Below are positions 17,054 to 26,714 of a DNA stretch of 64,000 bases, in pieces. The notes under the pieces are model-generated. The model was not told the origin of the DNA. It did not search any database and was given only the letters and a program-made list of their open reading frames with translations. The DNA lies in contig NZ_KI911783.1 in assembly GCF_000515415.1 (NCBI RefSeq), positions 6,869,831-6,933,830 on the forward strand. Reading direction: 5' to 3'. The position numbers and the translations under genes were made by a program. Numbering within the stretch: the stretch's first letter is position 1; the number at the start of each line of letters is the position of its first letter. The DNA comes from Bradyrhizobium sp. WSM1417. GTDB taxonomy: Bacteria; Pseudomonadota; Alphaproteobacteria; Rhizobiales; Xanthobacteraceae.

Positions 17054-18031
17054 TCACGGCCGCCGCGTCCAGCGCTCGGCGTTGACCGCGCCTTGCGGGA
17101 TCTCGCCTTTGACGATCGCTTCGACCTGGCGCACGGTTTCCAGTGACTGGTATTCGATCGCCTGCGGCGTCAGGCCGCCGACATGCGGTGTCGCGATGAC
17201 GTTGGGAAGCTTCGCAAGCTCCGCACTTGGCATCTGGTCGGGCGCGCGGCCGACATCCATCGCGGCACCCGCGATACGATTCTCAAGCAGCGCCTTCGCC
17301 AGCGCCGCTTCGTCAACGAGGTTGCCGCGCGAGAGATTGATGAAGACCGCATGCTTCTGCATGCGCGCCAGCGCCGCCTCGCCGATCAGATTCTCGGTCT
17401 GCTCGTTCGCGATGGCAAGGCAGACGACATAGTCGGATGCGGCGAGGAGCTCGTCGAGGCTGACCTGCCGGATGGCACTGTCGCTCACGGTCGCAAAGGG
17501 ATCTGCGACCAGCACCTCCATGCGCATCACCTTGGCGATTTCGGCGAGATAGCGCCCGATGCTGCCATAGCCGATGATGCCGATCTTGCTGCCGGCGAGC
17601 TGCCGTCCCATCCGAGCTTCCGGGTTGCGGCCTGCCTGGTAGTCGGCCGTCGCCCGGGATACGCCGCGGGAGAGATCGACCATGAAGCCGAGCGCGAGCT
17701 CGGCAACGGCTTGCACGAAGCCGGGCCCGGCGCGGGTCACGAGCACGCCTGCGTTCGAGGCGGCCTCGACATCGACGTTGCGGATGTCGACGGCGCAGCG
17801 GACGAAGGCGCGCAGGCGCGGCAGTTGCGCAAAGATCTCGCCGCGTCCCTCGGTCATGCGATCGGCCACGATGATGTCGACATCTTGCGCAGCGCGCACG
17901 AGGCTGGCTGAGACCAGCGTCTCATCGCTCTCATGCAGGACCACCTCGGCGGCCGCGCGCAAACCGTTCAGGCTGCGATCGCCATAGTAATTGCGGCGCA
18001 TCTCCGGCGTGTGGGCCAGCAGGACTTTCAC
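17054..18031 (-). CDS. D-2-hydroxyacid dehydrogenase family protein
   Basis: The gene encodes 325 residues with the two-domain layout of NAD-dependent D-isomer 2-hydroxyacid dehydrogenases. The nucleotide-binding motif is GSKIGIIGYGSIGRYLA. Then come the catalytic Arg region (VFINLSRGNLVDEAAL), an acidic residue region and the catalytic His in TPHVGG. It interconverts a 2-hydroxy acid and a 2-oxo acid in the cytoplasm. It lies 12 bases after the TRAP permease gene and is the last gene of that operon. The imported compound is therefore probably a hydroxy acid or something converted to one. Confidence 0.9.
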   Translation of the reverse strand: MKVLLAHTPEMRRNYYGDRSLNGLRAAAEVVLHESDETLVSASLVRAAQDVDIIVADRMTEGRGEIFAQLPRLRAFVRCAVDIRNVDVEAASNAGVLVTRAGPGFVQAVAELALGFMVDLSRGVSRATADYQAGRNPEARMGRQLAGSKIGIIGYGSIGRYLAEIAKVMRMEVLVADPFATVSDSAIRQVSLDELLAASDYVVCLAIANEQTENLIGEAALARMQKHAVFINLSRGNLVDEAALAKALLENRIAGAAMDVGRAPDQMPSAELAKLPNVIATPHVGGLTPQAIEYQSLETVRQVEAIVKGEIPQGAVNAERWTRRP

Positions 18032-18043
18032 GGCAAGACTCCT

Positions 18044-19921
18044 TCAGTAGCCGAACGCGCGCGGCAATGCCGTGCTGAGCCATGGCACGAACGCGATCAC
18101 AAGCAGGCAAAGGAACAACAGGCCGAGATAGCCCATGATCGGCTTCACCGTCTGCTCGATCGGCACATTGCCGATCAGGCAGGCGCCGTAGAGCCCTAGC
18201 CCGAGCGGCGGCGCGAACAGGCCGATGCCCATCGCGATCACGAGCACGACCCCGAAATGCAGGGGATCGATGCCGAGCTGCACGGCCACCGGCAGCAGCA
18301 GCGGACCGAAGATGATCAGCGCGGCCGCGCCCTCCAGCACCGAGCCCATCACGATCAGCACGGCGATTGCGAGCAGGATGAACAGCCAGGTGCCCGAGGT
18401 TTTGGACAATCCCAGCATGAAATCGCCGACCGCATGCGGCACCTGCTGCAGGGTCAGCGTGAACGCCAGCGATTGCGCTGCGGCAACGATGAACAGCACC
18501 AGCCCCGCACGCGTCGCGCCCTGGACGAAGCTGTGCGCGGCCGATGTGAAGCTGAGCTCGCGGAACACCACGCTGCCGACAACGAGTGCATAAGCCACGG
18601 CAAAGGCCGAGATCTCCGTGGCGGTTGCAAAGCCGCTCTTGAAGCCGAAGAAGATCATGAAGATCAGACCGAACGAGGCGATCGCGCCGCTCCACAGGCC
18701 CGACACCGGCATCTGCGGCGCGATGTCATCGGCATCACCCGGAGTCTCGGTTGGAGTCTCAGTTGGAGTCTTGCCGAAGATGATGGAGACGGCGATCAAG
18801 GCCAGCGCCATCAACGCCGCCGGCAGCAGCCCTGCGACGAACAGGCCGCCGATCGACAAATTCGCGACGAAACCCAGGATGATCAAATTGATGCAGGGCG
18901 GAATGGTCTCCGCCATCACCGCGGAGGCCGCGAGCAGCGCCACGGCACCGCCCGGATTCTGCCTGGAGCGGCGTGCGGCCGGAATCAGCACGGAGCCGAC
19001 CGCGGCGACGTCGGCCATCTTCGAGCCGGAGATGCCGGAGAACAGCACCATTGACGCGACCATCACGACGTTGAGGCCGCCGCGCATGCGCCCGACCCCA
19101 CGCTGCAACAGCTCGATCAGCCGCACCGACATGCCGTTGGCTTCCATGAGGTAGCCGACGAGAATAAAGAACGGAATCGCGAGCAGCACGAAATTGTCGA
19201 TGCCGCGCGCCATCTGCTGGGCGAAGATCACGCCGGGCAGCGCGCCCTCGACCCAGATGAAGATCAGCGCAGCCAGCGCCAGCGCAAAGCCGATCGGCAA
19301 GCCACCGACCAACGTCGCGAAGAAACCGATCAGCATCAGCGTGCCCGCCGACGGCACCGTGGCGGGCGACAGATAATCCCAGGCGAGATAGAGGCCGGTC
19401 ACGACGGCAATCGCGACGAGGCCTCTGACGATGTCAGGGAGCGGCCGCGAGCAGAGTTGGTCGATCGCAAACACCGTCATGAACAGCGCGCCGGCGCCCA
19501 TCGGGTAGAAGGTCAGCTCCAGCGGCAAGCCGGATCCGGTGGTCTGGCCCGCCGTCAACGAGCCGAGCTTGATGGCATTGTAAGCGACATAGGCCGAGAT
19601 CAACACCACCAGCAGCGCACTCGCGGCGTCGACCAGCGCGCGCAGCCGTACTGGCGCCAGGTCGCGGAAGAAGGAGACGCCGACATTCTCGCCGCGCGCG
19701 AGCGCACTCGCCGCGCCGAAGAAGGCCGAGCCGACCATCAGGCCGCGCGCGACGTCGTCGGACCACTCCACCGGCGCGTTGAAACAGAAGCGCAGCAGCA
19801 CGGAACCGCACACGACGACGAGATCCGCGGCCAGCAGGATGGCCGCGATCGCGTCGCTGAGGCGAAGCAGCAGGGCGATGCTCCCGTGGCGGCCGCCCGA
19901 GAGAGGTACGGCAGCTGTCAT
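18044..19921 (-). CDS. TRAP transporter fused permease (DctQ-DctM)
   Basis: The gene encodes about 625 residues, almost entirely membrane helices. The first 165 residues match the small DctQ subunit (FNAPVEWSDDVARGLMVGSAFFG). The rest matches the large DctM subunit (IGLFAPPLGLGLYGACLIG near the end and AIPFFILVGYLMEANGM in the middle). Together they form the ion-driven inner-membrane channel of a TRAP transporter. The natural fusion is a known variant. The ATG at 19921 is chosen; a GTG at 19927 is equally near the end of the binding-protein gene. A short Thr-Glu-Pro repeat (TETPTETP) sits in a cytoplasmic loop. Confidence 0.9.
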   Translation of the reverse strand: MTAAVPLSGGRHGSIALLLRLSDAIAAILLAADLVVVCGSVLLRFCFNAPVEWSDDVARGLMVGSAFFGAASALARGENVGVSFFRDLAPVRLRALVDAASALLVVLISAYVAYNAIKLGSLTAGQTTGSGLPLELTFYPMGAGALFMTVFAIDQLCSRPLPDIVRGLVAIAVVTGLYLAWDYLSPATVPSAGTLMLIGFFATLVGGLPIGFALALAALIFIWVEGALPGVIFAQQMARGIDNFVLLAIPFFILVGYLMEANGMSVRLIELLQRGVGRMRGGLNVVMVASMVLFSGISGSKMADVAAVGSVLIPAARRSRQNPGGAVALLAASAVMAETIPPCINLIILGFVANLSIGGLFVAGLLPAALMALALIAVSIIFGKTPTETPTETPGDADDIAPQMPVSGLWSGAIASFGLIFMIFFGFKSGFATATEISAFAVAYALVVGSVVFRELSFTSAAHSFVQGATRAGLVLFIVAAAQSLAFTLTLQQVPHAVGDFMLGLSKTSGTWLFILLAIAVLIVMGSVLEGAAALIIFGPLLLPVAVQLGIDPLHFGVVLVIAMGIGLFAPPLGLGLYGACLIGNVPIEQTVKPIMGYLGLLFLCLLVIAFVPWLSTALPRAFGY

Positions 19922-19928
19922 TGCCACG

Positions 19929-20960
19929 TCAGGCCTGTGTGGCGCGGATGATGTCGATGACGGCCTTGGAGTCCGGCCGCGCCTTGATGAAGTTCTCGAT
20001 CTGCGGCGCGACGCGCTTTTTGAACGCCTCGCGGTCGCATTCGGCCACCGTCACGCCCTTCTCGGTCAAAGCCGACAGCGCCTCCTTCTCGACCGCGAGC
20101 CCGTGGGTGCGCGTGTCAGCCGCAGCCTTCTTCGCGGCGTCGAGGAAACCCTCGCGCAGCTTCGGATCCATGCGGTTGTAGGTCGTGTCGCTGAAATAGA
20201 TCGCGAGCGGCGAGAAATTGTGCTGCGTCAGTGAATAGAATTTCGCCGTTTCGAAGAACTTGCTCGCCAGGATGGTCGGCGGATCGTGCTCGAGCCCGTC
20301 CAGCACGCCGGCCTGCAATGCCGTGTAGATTTCGCCGAACGCCAGCGGTGTCGCGGCGGCGCCCATCAGGCGCAGGCATTCCGTGATGACGGGGTTCGGC
20401 AGGGTGCGGATCTTGAGACCGGCGAGATCTTCCGGCGTCTTCACCGGCTTCCGCGCCAGCACGCTGCGCGAGCCGAAATTATAGGCCCAGGCGATGATGC
20501 GGATGTTGCTGCCCTTGAGCAGCGCGTCCTCGATCGGCTTGGCGGCGCCGGAATCGAACGCTTTGGTCTGCTGCGGGAAGCTCGAGAACAGGAAGCCGAG
20601 ATCGAAGGTCCCGACCAGCGGCACCAGATTGGCCGAGATCGACGAGCCCGACACCATGAGATCGATGACGCCGAGCTTCACCGAATTGATGACGTCGATT
20701 TCCTGACCCAATTGGTTGTCGGGAAAGAACGCGACCTCGACCTGTTCACCGAGGCCGTTCGCCTTCAGGTTCTTCACGAGATTGTCGTAATAGACGCGGC
20801 CGTTGGCGAATTTGGGATCGTTCGGCAGCGAGGAGGAGCATTTCAGCTTCAAGGTCGCGGCTTCGGCGCGGCCGATGAGTGCGGGGGAGAACACGAGGCC
20901 GGCGGCAAGTCCCGTCGACGACTTGATGAACGCGCGACGGTTCACGGGCACGATGGGCAT
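19929..20960 (-). CDS. TRAP transporter substrate-binding protein (DctP family)
   Basis: The gene encodes 343 residues. The N-terminus has a twin-arginine export signal, NRRAFIKSS, followed by a hydrophobic stretch ending GRAEA. The mature protein is a DctP-type periplasmic receptor with typical segments such as LAGLKIRTLPNPVITECLRLMGA, PLAFGEIYTALQAGVLDGLEHDP and the conserved Arg in that helix. It delivers a carboxylate-type ligand to the fused permease encoded next. It is the first gene of the operon with the permease and a 2-hydroxyacid dehydrogenase. Twin-arginine export implies folding before secretion. Confidence 0.92.
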   Translation of the reverse strand: MPIVPVNRRAFIKSSTGLAAGLVFSPALIGRAEAATLKLKCSSSLPNDPKFANGRVYYDNLVKNLKANGLGEQVEVAFFPDNQLGQEIDVINSVKLGVIDLMVSGSSISANLVPLVGTFDLGFLFSSFPQQTKAFDSGAAKPIEDALLKGSNIRIIAWAYNFGSRSVLARKPVKTPEDLAGLKIRTLPNPVITECLRLMGAAATPLAFGEIYTALQAGVLDGLEHDPPTILASKFFETAKFYSLTQHNFSPLAIYFSDTTYNRMDPKLREGFLDAAKKAAADTRTHGLAVEKEALSALTEKGVTVAECDREAFKKRVAPQIENFIKARPDSKAVIDIIRATQA

Positions 20961-21389
20961 GGTGCGGTCTCTCCCCGATTATTGTTTTTCGAGCGACGGT
21001 CGTTGCCGCAGCCCGTTGCGCGGGACTGTATGGCCAAAGCGACAGCGCAGGCAAGACTTGCGGCCGGCTGTTGCAAAGCGGCCTGTCGCGAAGATCGACG
21101 GCATCAGCGCGCGGCGAAACAACCATGTTTTTTGCGGGATTCTCGCTCAGACCGGCATCGGACCCATTGTGCGAGAGGATGCTTTCGCGCGGCATCGGCG
21201 ATCAATCCAATTGGCGCATGGATCAATGCGCAATTCACATGGATTGCGCCAGAACGATGCCGCACCAGCTCTGGCAGACCCCCTGCCCCATTTTGCCGCA
21301 GCTCAACGTGATCCAGTGCACAGACAGACGCATGGCGGCCACCTAGAAAAGGTGACATCATCGCGCGCATTGCCGATGGAGGTGACACC
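20961..21389. other. Intergenic region without a recognised gene (429 bp)
   Basis: The gap lies between the divergent TRAP operon and the caspase-like gene. Short frames exist but have no Shine-Dalgarno support or recognisable protein, and I see no strong palindrome. It presumably carries both promoters. Confidence 0.55.
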
Positions 21390-22874
21390 ATGCGCCGTCC
21401 AGTTCTTCGCAATTTGTTTCTTGCATCCGGTCTTCTCGCGCTCACGCAATTGACCACGCCCACGGAGGCGGCGGCCGAAGCGCGGCTCGCACTCGTGATC
21501 GGTCAATCGGCCTATCGCACCGTGCCGGAACTGCCCAACGCAGCCAACGACGCCAAGGGCATGACGGAGCTGCTCGGCAATGCCGGCTTCACCGTCACCA
21601 CGGCATCCAATCTGGCGCAGAACGATATGCGTCAGGCGATCTCGGATTTCGCCGGCAAGGTCAGCGCCAGCGGCGCCGACACCGTCGCGCTGGTGTTCTA
21701 TGCCGGCCACGGCCTCCAGATCGACGGCGAGAACTATCTCGTTCCCGTCGATCTCGACCCCAAGCGTGAAGCCGACATTCCGCTGCAGGGCGTACGGCTC
21801 AACGATTTGCTCAACACGCTCGGCGCGCTGCCGACACGAGCACGCATCTTCATGCTCGATGCCTGCCGCAACAATCCGTTCCCGGCACTCAGTGGCGCCG
21901 GACACGGGCTTGCGATCGTCGACACCAAGGCCGGCGCGCCGGGCTCCTTCATTTCCTATTCGACCTCGCCGGGCTCCGAAGCCGAGGATGGCTCCGGCAT
22001 CGACAGCCCCTACACCACCGCAGCGCTGACCGTCGCCAAGCAGCCCAATCTGCCGATCGAGGAAGTGTTCAAGCGCATTCGCGTCGCCGTGGCGCAATCG
22101 ACCGACGGACGCCAGATCCCCTGGGAAAGCTCGTCGCTGACGACCGATTTCAAGTTCTTCGGCGGCGACAGCAGCGCTCAGACTGCGCTTCCTGGCGCAT
22201 CCTCCATGGCACTTGCGGGCGGTACGCGCAGCCTCGAGGACTGGCGCAAGGATTTGCAGGGCAAGCCGGCCATGGTCGCCTATGAGATGGTGATCACCGA
22301 CGATACCGTGCCGGCGTATCAGGCCTATATCGAGTTGTATGCTCAGGATACCCGTACCCCGCGGCTGCGCACGATTGTGGAGCGCCGGCGCCAGATGCTG
22401 GCGTGGGAGCGCGCCACCGCGATCAACACCCGCGCCTCGTTCGAGGCTTATCTGGCGAACTGGGACAACAGCGATCTGGCTGCGACCGCACGCCGGCTGC
22501 TGCTTCGCGTCCAGAACCGCAACTACGTCTTGCCTGCCGTGGTCGCGGCCACTCCTGCCCCGGTCGCCGTCGCGATGGCCCCGACCTGCCCGTGCTCGAC
22601 ACCCTCGGCACCGGCAACGCCGGTCAACCCGACGATCGCGCCTGTGATCAAGAAGCGCGTCGACGACACCCCGCCGAAGCGCAAGGTGGTCGACACGCCA
22701 CCCAGGCAGCGCCGGCCGCCGCCCGATGAAGTGATCTACGAGCGCGCACCGCCGCCGGATCGCGGCCCGCCGCCCGGCGCCATCATGCAAGGCATCGGCA
22801 TCGGTGTCGGGATCGGCATGGGTATGGGCGGCGGACGCGGCGGCGATTATCACAACGACCGCGGCCGATACTGA
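21390..22874 (+). CDS. Caspase family protein (peptidase C14-like), secreted
   Basis: The gene encodes 494 residues. The signal-like N-terminus (MRRPVLRNLFLASGLLALTQ) is followed by a caspase-like domain (about 31-240). The catalytic His107 is in FYAGHGLQ and Cys159 in MLDACRNNP. These are the two residues expected of bacterial metacaspase-like proteases. The middle region (about 275-390) is helical. The C-terminal 110 residues are Pro/Arg-rich (for example DDTPPKRKVVDTPPRQRRPP) and end in a Gly/Met run (GIGIGVGIGMGMGGGRGG). Similar proteins occur widely in Bradyrhizobium; the physiological target is unknown. The ATG at 21390 is preceded by GGAGGTGACACC. Confidence 0.85.
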   Translation: MRRPVLRNLFLASGLLALTQLTTPTEAAAEARLALVIGQSAYRTVPELPNAANDAKGMTELLGNAGFTVTTASNLAQNDMRQAISDFAGKVSASGADTVALVFYAGHGLQIDGENYLVPVDLDPKREADIPLQGVRLNDLLNTLGALPTRARIFMLDACRNNPFPALSGAGHGLAIVDTKAGAPGSFISYSTSPGSEAEDGSGIDSPYTTAALTVAKQPNLPIEEVFKRIRVAVAQSTDGRQIPWESSSLTTDFKFFGGDSSAQTALPGASSMALAGGTRSLEDWRKDLQGKPAMVAYEMVITDDTVPAYQAYIELYAQDTRTPRLRTIVERRRQMLAWERATAINTRASFEAYLANWDNSDLAATARRLLLRVQNRNYVLPAVVAATPAPVAVAMAPTCPCSTPSAPATPVNPTIAPVIKKRVDDTPPKRKVVDTPPRQRRPPPDEVIYERAPPPDRGPPPGAIMQGIGIGVGIGMGMGGGRGGDYHNDRGRY

Positions 22875-23008
22875 GGCCACCTCTCGCAATACGGAGGACA
22901 GATCTGTCCTCCGTCATTGCCACCGGATGGAGATAAACTGCGTCTGCTGCTTCCCGATACGGAAATGCTGTAGTCTAACCGATTGACGATTCCGGGGACT
23001 CCATATCG

Positions 23009-24676
23009 ATGCCGCACGACGCTCACGCCAAGCCAGCTTGGCCGCTATTCCGCTCGCTCGCGTCCTTTTCGCTGCCTGGCGACCTCATGGCCGGCCTGAC
23101 GCTCGCCGCGATCGCGATTCCCGAGCAGATGGCGACCGCGCGGCTCGGCGGCTTCGCGCCGCAGATCGGCTTCTTCGCCTTCATGGCGGGTTCGCTCGGC
23201 TGTGCCATGCTCGGCGGCAACCGCTTCCTGTCGTGCGGCGCCGATTCCACGATCACGCCGATCTTCGCCGGCGGACTGGCGGCGCTGGCCGCCGCCGGCT
23301 CGCCCGAGTATCAGGGCCTCGCGATCGCGCTGGCGCTGATGGTCGGTGCGATGATGCTGGCCGGCGGCGCCTTCCGCCTCGGCGGCATCGCCAATCTCCT
23401 GTCCGTGCCCGTCATGGTCGGCTTCCTCGCCGGCATCTCCGTCCACATCATCGTGTCGCAATTGCCGGGCGTGCTGGGCCTGGACTCGCCGAACGAGCCG
23501 ACGCTCGATCGCATCGGCGTGCTCGCAAGCGAACTCGGCCGCACCAATCCCTTCACGCTGTGCATCGGCTTCGGTGTGCTGGCCGTGGTCTTCCTGGCCG
23601 AGAAGTTCAGCGCAAAAATTCCGGGCGCGCTGATCGGACTCGTCGCCGCGACCTTGGCCACGATCGCGCTCGGCCTCGAGAACAAGGGCGTCAATGTCGT
23701 AGGCGCCGTGCCGGGCACGCTGCCGCGGCCAACCTTCCCCGAGCTTGCACCGGAGCAATGGGTCCGCCTCGTGCCGCTCGCCTTCGTCATCACGGTCGTG
23801 GTGATGGTGCAGACTGCGGCAACGACGCGCTCGTTCCCGTCCGATCCCGACAAGCCGGCCGATGTCGATCGCGATTTTCTCGGCGTGGGTGCCGGCAGCG
23901 TGCTGTCGGGCCTGTTCGGCGCGTTTCCGGTCAATGCCAGCCCGCCGCGAACGGGCATTGTCGCCGAGACCGGCGGACAATCGCAGCTGGCGGGCCTCGC
24001 CGCCGCTGCGATCGTGCTGGCGCTGCTCGCGTTTGGAACGGGATTGCTGCAGCACGTTCCGGACGCAGCCCTCGGCGGCATCCTGCTGTTCGTCGCGCTG
24101 CGCATCATCCGCGTGAAGCAGATCGCCACGATCTATCGCCAATCCCCCAGCGAATTCCTGCTGATCGTCGCCACCGCCGCGCTGATCATCGTGCTGCCGA
24201 TCCAGCAGGGCGCGTTCCTTGGCATCGTGCTGTCGCTGCTGCACGGCATCTGGAGCACGACGCGTGCACGGCTGGTCGAGTTCGAGCGCGTGCCGGGCAC
24301 CACGATCTGGTGGCCGGCGCATCCGCACATCGCCGGCGAGCGCATCGCCGGTGTCGCCGTGATCGGGCTGCAGGCGCCGCTGTCGTTCCTCAACGCGCCC
24401 GGCTTTCGCAGCGACGTGACCAAGGTGCTCGGCACGACGCCGCCGCAACTGCTGGTGCTGGAGGCGAGCGGCATGGTCGAGATCGACTTCACCGCCGCGC
24501 AGATCCTGCTCGATGTGTTCAGGGCGTGCAGCGAACAGGGCGTCACGGTCGCGCTGGCCCGGCTGGAATCGGTCCGCGCGCAGGACGCGTTCGAGCGGTT
24601 CAGGCTGTTCGAGGCGCTGCCCCGGGAGAACGTCTTCCACAGCGTCGACGAGGCCGTGCGGAAGTTGGCGAAATAG
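23009..24676 (+). CDS. SulP family inorganic anion transporter with STAS domain
   Basis: The gene encodes 555 residues. It starts LPGDLMAGLTLAAIAIPEQMATARLGG, the conserved first helices of SulP permeases. About 10-14 membrane helices run to around residue 425. A cytoplasmic STAS domain (about 440-550) follows, with LLVLEASGMVEIDFTAAQILLD. Family members carry sulfate, bicarbonate or organic anions across the inner membrane. No sulfur assimilation gene is nearby, so the substrate is open. The gene stands alone, and its 3' end faces a palindromic repeat. Confidence 0.9.
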   Translation: MPHDAHAKPAWPLFRSLASFSLPGDLMAGLTLAAIAIPEQMATARLGGFAPQIGFFAFMAGSLGCAMLGGNRFLSCGADSTITPIFAGGLAALAAAGSPEYQGLAIALALMVGAMMLAGGAFRLGGIANLLSVPVMVGFLAGISVHIIVSQLPGVLGLDSPNEPTLDRIGVLASELGRTNPFTLCIGFGVLAVVFLAEKFSAKIPGALIGLVAATLATIALGLENKGVNVVGAVPGTLPRPTFPELAPEQWVRLVPLAFVITVVVMVQTAATTRSFPSDPDKPADVDRDFLGVGAGSVLSGLFGAFPVNASPPRTGIVAETGGQSQLAGLAAAAIVLALLAFGTGLLQHVPDAALGGILLFVALRIIRVKQIATIYRQSPSEFLLIVATAALIIVLPIQQGAFLGIVLSLLHGIWSTTRARLVEFERVPGTTIWWPAHPHIAGERIAGVAVIGLQAPLSFLNAPGFRSDVTKVLGTTPPQLLVLEASGMVEIDFTAAQILLDVFRACSEQGVTVALARLESVRAQDAFERFRLFEALPRENVFHSVDEAVRKLAK

Positions 24677-24720
24677 GAACAGCTTTGATTCGCGCAGGTC
24701 GAGCCGCGAACTCGCTGTAA

Positions 24721-24864
24721 CCTCTCCCGCCTGCGGGAGAGGTCGGCGCGTCCCGGGCGATGCGAAGCATCATCCCGCGCGCCGGGTGAGGGCTTTGTCC
24801 TCTTGGGGATTGTCCCGTTGCGGAGACACCCTCTCCCCGACCCTCCCCCGCAAGCGGGGGAGGG
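24721..24864. repeat. Intergenic palindromic repeat element
   Basis: The left hairpin is CCTCTCCCGC-CT-GCGGGAGAGG (24721-24742), followed by GTCGG. A variable inner hairpin comes next, then CCGGGTGAGGG. The right hairpin is CCCTCCCCCGC-AA-GCGGGGGAGGG (24841-24864). The same hairpin-GTCGG-inner hairpin-CCGGGTGAGGG plan recurs inside the uvrD gene at 28566-28707. It occupies the convergent gap after the SulP gene. Confidence 0.82.
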
Positions 24865-24876
24865 AGCGCACCGCCT

Positions 24877-25239
24877 TCACTGCGCCAATGTCGGGTGATC
24901 GCGCTGCACGGTCTCGCGGATCCAGCTGGCATGGATCGCGCGAAACAGGATCTGCGCGGTCTTGAGGTCGTTCGCTGTCATGCAGAGATCGACGATGCGA
25001 CGGACTGCGTCGTCGCGCATCAGCCCATCCGAAATCTTCATCGCGATTTCCATCGCGACTTTCGCCGCACGCTCGTAGCGCTCGCTGTCGCGCTTGTCGC
25101 TGCGCGCGGACCCTGCCGCGCTCGCCGCGGCGGCGTCACAGATCGCACGGATGCGCTCGGCGGCCTCGATATCGCCGAGCGGCCGTTCGATCGCCTCGTC
25201 CCAGATGTCCTGACGCGTCTTGCGCGCGAACCACTGCAT
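24877..25239 (-). CDS. Conserved hypothetical protein, helical, 120 residues
   Basis: A small soluble, mostly helical protein starting MQWFARKTRQDIWDEAIERP and containing AMKISDGLMRDDAVRRIVDLC. No signal peptide, membrane helix or known domain is visible. Gene-like features are its position on the same strand just downstream of the FAD-linked oxidase (50-base gap) and a coherent charged-helix pattern. Function unknown. The frame on the opposite strand here is less convincing. Confidence 0.65.
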   Translation of the reverse strand: MQWFARKTRQDIWDEAIERPLGDIEAAERIRAICDAAAASAAGSARSDKRDSERYERAAKVAMEIAMKISDGLMRDDAVRRIVDLCMTANDLKTAQILFRAIHASWIRETVQRDHPTLAQ

Positions 25240-25289
25240 TGCCTGCTCCGTGGTGAGAGAGCGAGCATAAACGGCGGTGAGCCTGCGCG

Positions 25290-26714
25290 CTACGCCTCCG
25301 GTACGATCTTGCCGGGATTGAAGATGTTCTGCGGGTCGAGCGCCTTTTTCAGTGCCCGCATTGCATCGATCGCCTCGGGGCCGAGTTCTGCCGCAAGATA
25401 TTTCTGCTTGCCTTGGCCTATGCCGTGCTCGCCGGTGCAGGTGCCGTCCATCGCCTGCGCGCGCTCGACCAGCCGGTGCATGAACTCCTCGCCGCGGGCC
25501 ATCTCGTCGGCATCGTTGGTGTCGCAGACCAGCGAACAGTGGAAATTGCCGTCACCGACATGGCCGACGATCGGCGACAACAGGTTGAGCCGCTTGAGAT
25601 CTTCCTCGGTCTCGCCGACGCATTCGGCAAGGCGCGAGATCGGCACGCAGACGTCGGTCGCGACCACACCAATGCTGTCGCCGGGCCGCAGCGCCTTCAC
25701 CGACCAATAGGCGTCGTGCCGCGCCTGCCACAATTTTGTGCGATCCTCCGGCTTGGTGGTCCAGGAGAAATCGCCGCCGCCGCAGTCCTTTGCGATCTCG
25801 CCGAAGGCCTTGGACTGTTCGGCGACCTCGATCTCGCTGCCGTGGAATTCCATCAGCAGCAGCGGCGTTTCCGGCAGAGTCAGCTTCGAATAGGCGTTGC
25901 AGGCCCGCACCTGCGCGGCGTTGAGCAGCTCGATGCGCGCCACGGCAATGCCGGTCTGGATTGCCAGGATCACGGCCTGACACGCCCCGTGCACGGTCTC
26001 GAACGACACCGCGCCGGCCGCGATCGTATCGGGAATGCCGCGCAGGCGGATGGTCAGCTCCGAGATGATGCCGAGCGTGCCCTCGGCGCCGACGAACAAG
26101 TGCGTCAGGTCGTAGCCGGCGGATGATTTCTTCGCACGCGTGCCGGTGGTGATGATCTCGCCGTCGCCGCGGACCACTTTCAGCGCCAGCACACTATCGC
26201 GCATGGTGCCGTAGCGCACCGCGTTGGTGCCGGAGGCGCGGGTCGAGGCCATGCCGCCGAGGGAAGCATCCGCGCCCGGGTCGATCGGGAAGAACAAGCC
26301 CTGGTCGCGCAGATGCTCGTTGAGCGCCTTGCGGGTGACGCCGGGCTGGATCACGCAGTCGAGGTCCTCGGCATGCACCGCGAGCACCTTGTTCATGTCG
26401 CGCAGATCGATGCAGATGCCGCCGGCGGGTGCGTTGACCTGGCCCTCGAGCGAGGTGCCGGTGCCGAAGGCGATGACGGGCACGCCGTTTTTCGCGCAGA
26501 TCCGCACCACGTCCTGGATGTCGGCGGTCTCCTGCGCCATCACCACACCATCCGGCGGCTGGTTCACGATCCATGTGGTGGTATGGCCGTGCTGCTCGCG
26601 GACGGCCTGCGAGGTGATGAGGCGGTTGCCGAACCGCGCAGCAAGCTGCTCCAGCGCGCTCGCGAGGGCTTTCGGCGCCGGCCGCGGCGGATTATTGGTG
26701 ATGGTCGTACCCAC
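25290..26714 (-). CDS. FAD-binding oxidase, glycolate oxidase / D-lactate dehydrogenase type
   Basis: The gene encodes 474 residues. An N-terminal PCMH-type FAD domain contains PVIAFGTGTSLEGQVNAPAGGICIDLRDMN and PGADASLGGMASTRASGTNAVRYG. The C-terminal FAD-oxidase domain contains GHVGDGNFHCSLV, TCTGEHGIGQGK and the ending ALDPQNIFNPGKI. The family oxidises D-lactate, glycolate or other D-2-hydroxy acids, passing electrons to a cytochrome or quinone. The start is placed at the GTG at 26714 because GGGAGGAG lies six bases upstream; the longer frame lacks such a site. It is divergent from a thioesterase. Confidence 0.9.
   Translation of the reverse strand: MGTTITNNPPRPAPKALASALEQLAARFGNRLITSQAVREQHGHTTTWIVNQPPDGVVMAQETADIQDVVRICAKNGVPVIAFGTGTSLEGQVNAPAGGICIDLRDMNKVLAVHAEDLDCVIQPGVTRKALNEHLRDQGLFFPIDPGADASLGGMASTRASGTNAVRYGTMRDSVLALKVVRGDGEIITTGTRAKKSSAGYDLTHLFVGAEGTLGIISELTIRLRGIPDTIAAGAVSFETVHGACQAVILAIQTGIAVARIELLNAAQVRACNAYSKLTLPETPLLLMEFHGSEIEVAEQSKAFGEIAKDCGGGDFSWTTKPEDRTKLWQARHDAYWSVKALRPGDSIGVVATDVCVPISRLAECVGETEEDLKRLNLLSPIVGHVGDGNFHCSLVCDTNDADEMARGEEFMHRLVERAQAMDGTCTGEHGIGQGKQKYLAAELGPEAIDAMRALKKALDPQNIFNPGKIVPEA

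Noticed and set aside
21303..22889. Minus-strand frame of 528 codons
   Set aside because: It covers the caspase-like gene in reverse. The plus strand has the catalytic motifs, the signal peptide and the ribosome site.
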